Of a stretch of DNA of 64,000 nt, positions 47,962 to 58,439 are shown piece after piece. Each line of letters starts with the position of its first letter. Within the stretch, counting starts at the first letter, position 1. The notes below the pieces were generated by a model that was given only the letters and a program-made list of their open reading frames with translations, made no database searches and was not told the origin of the DNA. The stretch covers positions 97,686,350-97,750,349 of the forward strand of contig JBAIZL010000001.1 in the NCBI GenBank assembly GCA_036971475.1. Direction: 5' to 3'. Origin of the DNA: Prosapia bicincta (taxonomy: Eukaryota; Arthropoda; Insecta; Hemiptera; Cercopidae). Made by a program: the position numbers and the translations under genes.

Positions 47962-48006
47962 ATTCCTGATGATGTTGGTACTGTTAGCCAACGAAAAGCT
48001 TTGAAT
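47962..48006 (+). ncRNA. Hammerhead ribozyme motif (right arm)
   Basis: Plus-strand mirror of the left-arm motif: helix I 47962-47965 with 48003-48006, CUGAUGA from 47966, GAAA from 47993, predicted cleavage after U48002. Confidence 0.77.
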
Positions 48007-48082
48007 TTTAAATTCAATTATTATTCTTGTATTTGTATTTAGACTTTTGTTCTTTATTAATACACAAGAAAACATACTGCGA

Positions 48083-48089
<7 letters not shown>

Positions 48090-48161
<72 letters not shown>

Positions 48162-48169
48162 ATATATAC

Positions 48170-48221
<52 letters not shown>
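48090..48221. repeat. Long interrupted (TA)n microsatellite
   Basis: About 130 bp of TA with a few ATG/ACA interruptions, lying between the palindromic ribozyme element and the outer end of PLE2. Confidence 0.97.
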
Positions 48222-48224
<3 letters not shown>

Positions 48225-48321
48225 GTTAATATATTACTATGTAAGTAATTTTATCCACCATTAAGTGCAATAATTTTACCTTGAGTGATGAGGCCAATTC
48301 GGTCAATTGACCATTGTCGAA

Positions 48322-49885
48322 TCACTGATGTTTTTCTGTTGTGGATGTTCGGTCTGTGAAGTTGGTGTTTGTTGACGTAACGCGCACTTTTTCTTGATCT
48401 GTGTGTATGATATTTCTATATAGTATGTCTTCTGTATATGTTGTTTGTAGATTCATTAAGTTGTTGTGTATGTTTTTATAAATGTGGTATTTTTCTAGTT
48501 AGTTTAGTTCTATTGGGTTGTTATTTATTTCCAGTATGGTTAGGTTATTTTCGTAATTTGTAATTTCGTGTTTATGGGAAATTAGGTGTGCTGCAACATT
48601 TGATACTTTAGAATTTTTATTTTTGAATGCTCTATAATGTTCTTCAAATCTTATTTTAAATGTTCTGGATGTTTTTCCTATGTAAAAAGCGTTACAGTTG
48701 TTGCATGTGATTTTGTAGATTCCTGATAGGTTATGTTTTTCTGAATTTGTTATGTGGTTTTTGTTACTAAGATATTTTATTATTTTGTTGTTTGGTTTGT
48801 AAGTTGGAGTGTAGTATTCTTTGTTGTATATATTTGTTATTTTTTCTATTTTGTTATTGGTATATTTATATTTTAGGTAGATTTTTTTTATTTTTATTGT
48901 TTTCGTGTTCCGGTTGTAGTGTTGTGTTGAGGTTAGGTTTTTTTGTGAATTTATTGTATATATTTTTTATAATGTGTTTGTTGTATCCATTTTCTATTGC
49001 TATTTTTGTAATGTTATCTAATTCTTCATTTAATTTTTGTTTGTTATCCTGTGTGTATTTTATTGCTTTATTTATCATGTTACTGTAAGTGTTAATTTTG
49101 TGTGTCCAGGGGTGGTTAGATTTGTAGTGTATTGTGGTGTTGTTGGAAGTAGGTTTCCTGTATACTGTAGTTTCTATTTTATTATCATTTATATTTAAAG
49201 TAATGTCGAGGAAGTTGATTGTTCTATTTGTTTCTGTTTCAACGGTGAATTGTATGTTTTCGTTGTATGTATTTAGTTTGTTTAATATTATGACGTGTTC
49301 GTTGTGAATGGTAGGTTGGTATATTACAAGTATATCGTCTACATATCTTGTCCATAGTGAGATATTGTGTGTGTTTATTATAGGTTTAATTATTATTTGT
49401 TCAAAGTGTTGTAAATATATTTCTGACATGACAGATGATATGGGTGAACCCATGGGGAGTCCTGTTGTTTGTTTATAATATTTATTGTTAAATTGGAAGT
49501 AATTTTGGTTACATATGTGTTTGGTTAGCGTAATGATACTATCTATTATGTTTCTTTTTTCGTTATTGTGTATCAGTTTGTTTTTTATTATTTCTATGGT
49601 TTCTTCTATTGGGATACTAGGGTACATGTTAGTTATGTCATAACTTATTATTTTTGTATTGCTGTTTGTTTTTATCGTTTTTATTTTATTAATTAATTCG
49701 TATCCATTTTTTATATTGTATGTGTTGTTGATATGTATTTTAGATCTTAGGATTTTGTCTAGAATTTTTGCGATTATGTAAGATGGTGCTGTTGTGAAAT
49801 TTATTAGTGGTCTAAATGGTGTGTTGGGTTTGTGGATTTTAGGTATCCCTGATAATACTGGTGCGCATGGTTTGAATGGGTATAA
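48322..49885 (-). pseudogene. PLE2 reverse transcriptase-GIY-YIG protein, 5'-truncated and frameshifted
   Basis: Read on the minus strand from the 49.88-kb breakpoint. GIPKIHKPNTPFRPLINF (~49.83 kb) opens the RT domain, followed by YDITNMYPSIPIEE (~49.63 kb), TTGLPMGSPISS (~49.45 kb), the catalytic WTRYVDDILV (~49.34 kb) and RTINFLDITLNIN (~49.2 kb). The RT frame stays open to 48866, then shifts by about one base. The C-terminal part has GIYKITCNNCNAFYIGKT, RFEEHYRAF and an end at EKHQ (stop 48322-48324). One in-frame TAA interrupts the endonuclease where the inverted copy has TCA. The RT core motifs are intact, unlike in PLE1, so this copy looks younger. The N-terminal region of the usual protein is missing. 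Confidence 0.9.
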
Positions 49886-49956
49886 TCACGAAAAAACACA
49901 ACAAATTATAATAAAACATAAAACAAACACTATTAACAGACAAAACAAAAAAATCG

Positions 49957-50349
49957 AAAATCACATGCAACAACTGTAACGCTTTTTACATAGGAAAAAC
50001 AACCAGAACATTTAAAATAAGATTTGAAGAACATTATAGAGCATTCAAAAACAAAAATTCTAAAGTATCAAATGTTGCAGCACACCTAATATCCCATAAC
50101 CACGAAATAACAAATTACGAAAATAACCTAACCATACTGGAAATAAATAACAACCCAATAGAACTAAACTCACTAGAAAAATACCACATTTATAAAAACA
50201 TACACAACAACTTAATGAATCTACAAACAACATATACAAAAGACATACTATATAGAAATATCATACACACAGATCAAGAAAAAGTGCGGGTAACGTCAAC
50301 AAACACCAACTTCACAGACCGAACATCCACAACAGAAAAACATCAGTGA
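49957..50349 (+). pseudogene. GIY-YIG fragment of the inverted PLE2 copy
   Basis: An open stretch of about 130 codons starting inside the GIY-YIG domain (KITCNNCNAFYIGKTTRTF) and ending EKHQ-stop, nearly identical to the C-terminus on the opposite strand. It lacks its own start codon, the GIY motif and the RT domain. The sequence at 49887-49956 is A-rich and not shared with the other copy. A predicted frame at 49794-49979 merely crosses the junction. Confidence 0.85.
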
Positions 50350-50496
50350 TTCGACAATGGTCAATTGACCGAAAGGTGCCTCATCACTCAAGGTAAAATT
50401 ATTGCACTTAATGGTGGATAAAATTACTTGCATAGTAATATATTAACTTCATAAAGTCAGTGCAACGGAAAAACAATGGATAACGTTAAATATCAA

Positions 50497-50498
<2 letters not shown>

Positions 50499-50550
<52 letters not shown>
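50499..50550. repeat. (TA)n microsatellite
   Basis: Pure TA run close to the right end of the PLE2 pair. Confidence 0.96.
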
Positions 50551-50554
<4 letters not shown>

Positions 50555-50612
50555 AGATTATGCAACACTGTTTTCTTGTATACACTTATCACTTGTATGT
50601 ATATCACTGAAA

Positions 50613-50618
<6 letters not shown>

Positions 50619-50667
<49 letters not shown>
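50619..50667. repeat. (TA)n microsatellite
   Basis: Pure TA run. Confidence 0.96.
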
Positions 50668-50669
<2 letters not shown>

Positions 50670-52555
50670 CCGTTTAAGTAATAAGTAGTATTGAAGAATA
50701 CTCTAACGCTCTTAGAAGTCTTATATTAAAAACAATGAACAGAAGGTAAATTTAATTGTGATAGGCATTTCTTTCTCATTTGCACATGTAGCTTCCACAT
50801 TCCATTTATAATTTAAATAAGTAATAACGGTCCCGAATTTAATCCTTCCTGGTCCCGAATTTTGGCTGATTGAAACATGGACGTCTCCGAGGCTCAGAAA
50901 CAACATTTACATAATTTGTATGCAAGTAATATGTACTAACAAACCTCTTTACTGCTCCGATTACAGGTGTGGGCCGTGGCTTAGCGCCCCACGAGTTATT
51001 AATATTTTTTTGCATTTTCTATTCAGGGTTCGTGTAGGTAACGTCAAGCTCGTGGCAATTAATCTATAAATTCACCAAAAAGGTATTTACAGAATAATAT
51101 GTTTCCTTATTTCTTCTTATAAGGCCCTCAAGAGTATTTACGAATGCGTCACGGCCAGACTTTCTTTTCTGCCAGATTTTGTCATTCCACTCTTCACGCA
51201 ACACTTACCACTTTATTATTTTTTTAAAGTATCTATTGTTCATAGAAAGATAACTCAATAGCGTAGTACAGCAATAATGAATCCTAAATCCTTCATTCGG
51301 TAAAGGATTAATAAATAACTGCATGTGCATGTGAGATGAATGATGCTCGCGAGAGACTGGTCGCCACAGTTCTGGGCGAATTTTAGACCAATATTAAAAT
51401 AAAAATATTCTACTTCTAACACATACGTATTCAACATTTTAAGAAAAATAAAACAGAGAGAGAATATTTGGACAAAGTTGACATTTTCAAAGTAAGAATC
51501 TCCATTGCGAGAACCCTTTCATACACTTAATAAAATTTTAAAAACTATTATTTTGACCAATCTTAAATGTAATAACAAAATTTTAGATTAATTCATAACA
51601 ATTTTCAGATTAACAAAGATAAAATTCAAATGTTAATCAATTAACAACGAACAACAGCTCAACCATAGTAATTAATTTTTTCAAACAAGTTTAATTAAAG
51701 TAGTCGTTATTAATGATAGCTACATAAACTCTGAAATTTAACTATAATACACAGATTTATTTACAAAATAATACAATATAACTATAATATAATAATATGT
51801 TTAATGTAGTGTGAAACAGTTTCTTTTAAACCACTTGTTTAAGGTGCGGTGAGATGTTACAATACACGAGGTTGAAAGTTTCATGAACTGTAGTTAAAGT
51901 TTATAGACTCGGCACAGCTTGGTATCTCGTACGGGGCAGCGCCGAGACTGACCTCTGGCGAGCAGATGTTAAAGTATTGTTATCACTTTACGGAATCTTG
52001 TTCTCCTATATATCCCGTATCAAACCACGTCCTCGTGCCTGCCAAGTACAGCCGTGTATTCGCTCATTGACCCCGAATATTTCAGTGCAACAAATACGGC
52101 AATAGGTTAATCAACCTATTTAGAAATCACATGAATGCAGACCAAGACCTTCTTTGGTGAGTACCATTGGCAGCTTACCAGAAGCCCGGCCTCTGTCTGG
52201 ATTAGACATTAACTTACACAGAATGTGACAACTAATAATTTCAGGAGGTTAAATGCTACGTGTAGGTAGAAGTTAATTAATACTATTAGTTAATGACACG
52301 TTTATTTTATGGACTCTCTCTATCTGAAAAGCGATTTTCTTCGGCTTGAAAAATTTGAAAAAAATTTATAAAACAAGGTAAATTGGAATACTGATTTGAA
52401 ACGGGTTGAATAATATTTTAGGTACGTAACATTGCTTGTATATATTTATATACTATAAATTCAAATATTGCCGTCTTTTGTTCAACTTCCATACGTTACT
52501 GGTTTCACGAATTTGATTCTTATTTTTCAATTCCTTCTACTAGTTCACACTCCAA
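50670..52555. other. No gene recognised
   Basis: Frames at 50721-50906 and 51255-51437 have no recognisable domain. The 51.9-52.2 kb part is less AT-rich without supported features. Confidence 0.4.
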
Positions 52556-52586
52556 TTCACTTATATATATATATATATATATATAT

Positions 52587-52960
52587 TTTGTACAAATTTT
52601 CAATCGTTAATAAAATACTTTTTATCCATCCACTTAAGCCAAATAGATTTTTTTTTTAACTATACTGAATGACACTTAATGTTGATACACTTTTTTTCAA
52701 ATATTAATTCATTAATAAAATTTAATTAATTAATTTTAGTATTATACTGGAAAAAAACTTTTCTCAAAAGAGGCAATGTATGCAATATCGTTAGTTCGTC
52801 CCATTTGGCTAAAAATAAGTGATAACTTATGCTTTCATAAAAAAAACTGATTTTATGTTATAGGTTGTGTGCTAAAACAGCTGTTATGTTACTTTATTTA
52901 TATTAATTGTAATTATTTAATAAAAAGTAAATAAAAAGTCAGTTTTCTGTGTGTAACTGG
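52587..52960 (-). mobile_element. SINE-like repeat with non-tRNA head and shared tail (S5)
   Basis: Minus-oriented counterpart of the repeat at 37200-37620. The SINE tail lies at 52587-52735 ('ttgtacaaattttcaatcg', 'tccatccacttaagcc' on the plus strand), and the head at about 52745-52960, including 'aaacagctgtt'. A short (TA)n tract sits at its outer tail end (52562-52586). Confidence 0.68.
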
Positions 52961-53073
52961 GTAGAAATTGTCTTTTAAAAGATTTGTTTATATTACTTGT
53001 TAATGTTCTTTAACAAAGAATTAAATTTTTGAACAATAAATAATTTATTAGCGATATAAACCATATACATATA

Positions 53074-53248
<175 letters not shown>

Positions 53249-53249
53249 T

Positions 53250-54845
53250 TCAGTAATTAAAACAAAAAATACTAAAAGTTTAATTATGGAGCCACAGATG
53301 TTGATTAATTGTATAGTAAAAATCTTCGTATTTTTAAGATTTAAAACCCATTTTTTTTCAATCTGCCCTCTACTTAAATGTTAATTATTACCGCTGGTTT
53401 ATTAAACATAATAGAATTAAGTTTTAATATAATAACCATACTAGCTTTTAGGGGTTTACAAAAAATATCTAGACGGGTTTGTTTTTGTTGAATTAGAACT
53501 TTATATAGCTCGTTAGCAAACCGATAAAATAGTTTGATGAGAGAAACAAGCATATCCGTTTCGAGCGTGACGAGACTGGGTAATGCGTACACTAACCCAT
53601 AAGGTTTCCCGCATACTTCCTAAGCACATTTGGTACTTGCAAGATAATCTTATGTCCTACATTGTGTGAATTAGTGCAAAAAGGTTTGATATCTAATAAA
53701 TTATGTTAGGTGTAAAAATATTGTTTTTATAAAATGTCAAATTTTCAATTATGGTAAAATTTTAACTAAATTTACATTAGTAGGCCTAAGTAAAATTTAA
53801 TTTTAATATATAAATTTCTTACTTGTTGATAATTTCAAAATTATTATTTCCATAACGGTATATTTTGCGATAGGAATGTCTACCATCTTATGAAGGTGTG
53901 TTGGCCCAAATATAGTCCGCTTGATGTATGTTTTTGATAAACTCACATTTAAAGATGGTTATTTTTTAAATTTCGTAGAAACATTACGTTTGTACGTCTT
54001 GTATCTATCGAATATATTATGATAAACAGCTGCGCCTTTTATTTTTAATAATAAAAAAATTCGTGGTTAACATAAACATGTAATTTATATTCTCTAGTCA
54101 TCTTGAAATAAAAACTAAATATAATCCTGTGTTTTAATTTATTTTGTTAAATTCGTTTTCATTTTTAGAAAATCTTGCGATCTATTCCTATGTACGTAGA
54201 AATATGAGTCATCCTTTTTAAAAGGATAAGTGGTTATTTTAAACTAAATGTTTTAAGAAAAATAACTTCGTGTGATATTTTTTAATCAAATGTGTGAGTA
54301 AATTCATTAATTATTGTATCTTTTTTGATTTATTCTTTTATTGTCTTTGATGATAGATTACTGTACCAAGTTTTAAATCAACTCGACTCAGGAATTGGTC
54401 AAAAATCGATTACAAGAATTGAATGCGAAGAAAATCCTTGCAAACAAAATAGGTTTAAAAAATTTTAAACGTCCTAAGGTTTAAAAAAATCCTAGATAAA
54501 CATTTTTAAGGTATTTATGAAATTTGATAAATTATTTTACTGTAATAAATTTATTATTTATCGTTTGATTGTAAAATACATATAGCCACGATGATCCTAA
54601 ATAATTGTCATTTATTCTTATTTTACATTAACTCCTCCCAACAACACAGACCAGCATGCGCACCAACACAGACTACGCAACAACACTTGAATATAGATTG
54701 AGAGAGGGATTTTTAAAGATAGAAGTGGAACGTTTCTAAAGTGTTAAACCTGTATAACTAAATATTTGAGCTTATGGGACTCAGAGCTGAAAATTAATTA
54801 CTTCCCATAAGCACCCGTACTGTGTGAGGCCATCTGAATCGTTCC
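53250..54845. other. AT-rich DNA, no gene seen
   Basis: Nothing recognised. Confidence 0.45.
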
Positions 54846-54847
54846 AG

Positions 54848-54908
<61 letters not shown>
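54848..54908. repeat. (TA)n microsatellite
   Basis: TA run at the left edge of the ~180-bp repeat array. Confidence 0.96.
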
Positions 54909-54909
<1 letters not shown>

Positions 54910-54911
<2 letters not shown>

Positions 54912-56135
54912 TATGTTTGTATGTATGTGTGTATGTATGCTACAGACGCCTAAACCACTGAACAGAAGTTGATGAAATTTGGAAGGATTGTTTAACATAT
55001 GCCAAAGATAGTTCCGGTGAAGTTTGGTGTAGATCCATCCACACAACTCCGCGCCAGAGGCTTACGATAGTTCAAAAAATGATGTATGTATGTATGTAGG
55101 TGTGTATGTATGTATCTTATGGACGCCTAAACCGCTGAACAGAAGTAATTATAATTTGGAGAGATTGTTTAAGAGGCTTAGGATGTTTCAAAAACCGATT
55201 GATGTATATATGTGTGTATGTATATGTCTTATAAACGCTTAAAGTGCTAAACTAGGTTAAGGAAATTTGGAGGGATTGTTTAACATATTCCCAGGATGGT
55301 TCGTGTTGCGTTATTGTAGATCCATTCACAGGGCTCCGTTACAAAGGCTTAGGATGGTTCAAAACCCGACGTATATATGTATCTGTGTATGTATGTATCT
55401 TATGGGCGCCTAAACCGCTAAATAGAAGTTAATGAAATTTTAAGGGATTGTTTAACATATTCCCATGATAGTTCGTGTGAGGTTTTGGTGTAGCTCCATC
55501 CACAGGGTTTCGCCCTAGAGGCTTAGGATGGTTCAAAAACTTATGTATATATTTATGTGTGTAGCTTGGTGTAGATCTATGGCTCCACCCCAGCGGCTTC
55601 GGATGGTTTAAAACCCGAAGTACGAATGTATGTGTGTAAGTAAGTATTTAATGGACACCTACCGCTGAACAGAAGTTGATATAATTTTGGAAGAATTGTT
55701 AACATATTCCTAGAATGGTTTGTTTGAGGTTCGGTGCAGATCCATACACAGGGTTCCGCCCCAGAAGCTTAGGATGGTTCAAAAAACGATGTACGTATGT
55801 ATGTGTGTTGTATATATGTATGTATGTTATGGACACCTAAACCACTGAACAGAAGTTAATGAAATTGGGAGGGATTGTTTAACATATTCCCAGGATGTTT
55901 CGTGTGAGGATTAGTATAGACCCATCTACAGGGCCCCGCCACAGAGGCTTATGATGGTTAAAAAACCGATGAATATATGTATGTGTGTATGTATCTTATG
56001 GACGTCTAACTCGCTAAAAAGACGTTAATATAATTTGGAGGGACTGTTTAACATATTCCCAAATTGGTTTGTTTGAGGTTCGGTGCAGATCCATCCACAG
56101 GGCTTCCTCACCAGAGTCTTAGGATAGTTCAGTGT
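54910..56135. repeat. Degenerate ~180-bp repeat array, about 7 units
   Basis: Each unit begins with TATG/TGTA tetranucleotides, then 'cctaaaccgctgaacagaag', 'tgaaatttggagggattgt', 'ttaacatattcccaggatg', 'gtgtagatccatccacagg' and 'cagaggcttaggatggttc'. Units start near 54949, 55125, 55236, 55407, 55654, 55838 and 56005 (measured at the 'cctaaacc' landmark), so unit length varies from about 110 to 250 bp through internal deletions. No reading frame. Confidence 0.88.
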
Positions 56136-56139
56136 ACAG

Positions 56140-57780
56140 CCTTCAATAAGTCTAATGTATATCCATACTAGAGTTACTTAAATTAAATTTAAAATATTAT
56201 AAACATTATGTAAAACTAAAAATGTTTTATTATTATTATTTTTAAATGTTACATATCGCTAAATTCTATGTAAAATTATTGCTATTACACTTATTGCTAT
56301 TAAAAGTAGGATCACTGATAATATTCTTGCTAAATTTAAATCAATTATATTTACAAACCACAAAAAAACTTACACCCAACTAGATCCAGGCAAAAATCAG
56401 AGGCGGCAAGTTCAAAGAATAGATAGCCTGAATTCCATGATTATCGATGATTTCATCAGATCTACCTATTGATTTCTAACTACAACTTCCTTGACGACTT
56501 GCGTTCGCAGTAACCATAAACAAGTCACAAGGACAAACATTGACCATTGCTAGATTAAATTTGGAAAATTTAAGCTTTTACCACGGACAATTATATGTTG
56601 CGTGCTTACGTGTTGGGACACCTAAATTTTTATGTTTATACAAACACGTATGTTACAAACTTGTATGTTTATACGCATAATGAAACAAAGAAAAACATTG
56701 TCTATACTCTACCAATGAAGTAAACAAACTATAATTATTTAGATGTTTGATTTGCTTTTCCTATTGTAAAAACTATTGTAAAATCAAAAATTTCATATTG
56801 TAAAAGCAGCAACATGTGCCGGATAACGCTAGTTTCCTATTAGAGTGTGGATATATTTAATTAATGAGGGAATTAGGATTTTTTTATTTAATTAAAAGTG
56901 GATCTAAAGATAGTGGTTTTATTTAATTATTATTAAATTTATTTCTCTCTGTAAGGAATATACGAAAACGTATATTGTAACTCGTACAAATTAGAATTTA
57001 TACTTATTTTGTACAAGCTTTTACCTGGGTTAATTCTTCTAACAGATTTTCAACTACTTTCCAATGACAAATTTTCCACAGTTATTTTTTCGATGACTTT
57101 AAATTTTACACAGTAATCTATCTTCGATGACAACACATGAATCAATCAAAAAACGTACACTGAGTAATAAATTTATTCACACAGCTTTTGCTGAGAAATA
57201 CGGCATGAATTTAATTTCGTTAATTGATATGAGTGAAAAATAATTTCCTTCAAAATTATTATAAAATGAATCAAATATTTTTTTGCTTTCAAAAGAACAA
57301 CAGTACAATTTCTATGAGAATGAAAATTCATCACAGTACTTTATAACAATTAAAAAGAGTGAAATAAATATGAATAACTAAAATTTTCGAAAGCTCGTTT
57401 TTATTTCGAAATGACTAATTAAAATAAAATATTTGTTTCTGGTACCCATAAACGTTAGAAATCGCTATGACTAAAACGAGAATAATACAACTCTAACACT
57501 ATTCTCGATAATTATAAGATCGTAACGTTCTTGTTTAATTCCAAAAATAACCATTCTCAAATTAAAAACTAATCTGTTATCGGAATTTTTATATTCAGCC
57601 ATAAAAACATTTCACAAATTCTCCTCGTAGCAGTTAAAACGTATTTTATTATTTTTTGTAATTTCGAATAAAAGCGTGTTCTTTAAATTAAAATTATTAT
57701 TTAATAATATTTTGTTGAATCAAAAAGTCATGTAAAATTGATTACTTTGAATATGTAAAACTAACCAATTCTTATTAGTA
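56140..57780. other. AT-rich DNA, no gene seen
   Basis: Nothing recognised. Confidence 0.45.
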
Positions 57781-57784
57781 TTAA

Positions 57785-58260
57785 AATAGTATAATACACC
57801 TTATTGATATCCTAGTAGTACATAATGTCAGCTTTATTGTAATATAATACACCTATATATTTGAATACACTTTTCTGCCTTTCCTAACATTACAATATTT
57901 TTCTCTGTTGACGCGTTTCGGAATTACTCCATTTTCAAAACCTAGTTGTACTTTTATCGTACATTTAAGTTTTTAAAATTCCAAAACGCGTCAACAGAAA
58001 AAATATTGTAATGATAGGAAAGACATTTGAGAGAAAATGTACTCAAAATATATCTTATTAAGTATCATGATAATAAAATACAGCGTATTAGTATCACGAT
58101 AGTTAAAAACACCTTATTAGTATAATAATAATAAAATTCCTCCTATTAGGATCAGAATAGTAAAATACGCTGTATTATTAGATATAACATAATAGTACAA
58201 TACACCTTATTAGTACCACGACAATAAAACACACTTTATTAGTAGATCTGTCATAATATT
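57785..58260. repeat. Degenerate short-period repeat (~35-45 bp)
   Basis: Words such as 'ataatacaccttattagta' recur about eight to ten times with spacing near 35-45 bp. The fold-back at 57876-58023 interrupts the array. Confidence 0.6.
57876..58023. mobile_element. Fold-back element with hammerhead-like remnant
   Basis: Inverted arms of roughly 60-70 bp ('attacaatatttttctctgt', 'tgacgcgtttcggaatt' on the left; 'aattccaaaacgcgtca', 'aatattgtaat' on the right). On the minus strand the left arm reads GAAAATGGAG, then AATTCCGAAACGCGTC. This has a GAAAC-GC-GUC end resembling the helix III/cleavage region of Penelope-type hammerheads, but the CUGANGA core is decayed (UUGAAAA). Confidence 0.55.
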
Positions 58261-58325
58261 ACAGATCTGTAAAATAATAATTATTTAATACAGTTTTTGT
58301 GTTGTATATCTTGAGGTTTTTATAG

Positions 58326-58430
58326 AAATTATACTTGTTTGTATTAACTTGGCAAAAAAACCACTGAATGCTGAATAAATCAGTAAGTAGCGGTTTTTTA
58401 CCAAGTTAATACAAACAAGTGTAATAATAT
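58326..58430. repeat. Inverted repeat with ~38-bp arms
   Basis: 'attatacttgtttgtatta' and 'acttggc...aaaccact' on the left match the complement of 'agcggttttttaccaagtt' and 'aatacaaacaagtgtaat' on the right, with a ~30-bp loop. No coding content; fold-back element or recent inverted duplication. Confidence 0.7.
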
Positions 58431-58439
58431 TTATTGCAG

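Larger units (their letters stand above)
47781..48050. mobile_element. Palindromic Penelope-derived element with two opposed ribozymes
   Basis: Two inverted arms of 100 bp (47781-47880 and 47951-48050) differ at about two interior positions. They flank a 70-bp A/T-only-looking spacer. Each arm contains a full hammerhead motif, minus-strand on the left and plus-strand on the right. The outer ends ('acaaaagtctaaatacaaat') differ from those of the PLE1 family although the ribozyme is the same, so this is a subfamily. (TA)n lies on both sides. No coding sequence. Confidence 0.88.
48222..50455. mobile_element. Penelope-like element PLE2, head-to-head inverted pair
   Basis: A second, distinct Penelope-like family. 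The long copy (48222 to about 49886) is on the minus strand; a shorter 5'-truncated copy (49957-50455) lies on the plus strand, so the two 3' ends face outward. Both ends finish with the same terminal sequence ('gtaatatattaacttcat' and its complement), giving the locus ~490-bp inverted repeats. (TA)n borders the left end; TA tracts also lie ~45 bp beyond the right end. A near-palindrome GGTCAATTGACC is conserved in both 3' regions. No canonical hammerhead core was found there. Confidence 0.88.

Noticed and set aside
47917..48248. Tyr/Ile-rich frames over TA tracts
   Set aside because: Simple-repeat artefacts overlapping the ribozyme palindrome.
48280..48335. Possible hammerhead ribozyme at the PLE2 3' end (also 50340-50390)
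   Set aside because: A GGTCAATTGACC near-palindrome is next to GAAA in one copy, but the other copy has GAAT and neither has CUGANGA upstream.
49794..49979. 61-codon plus-strand frame
   Set aside because: It crosses the junction between the inverted PLE2 copies and is antisense to the RT for most of its length.
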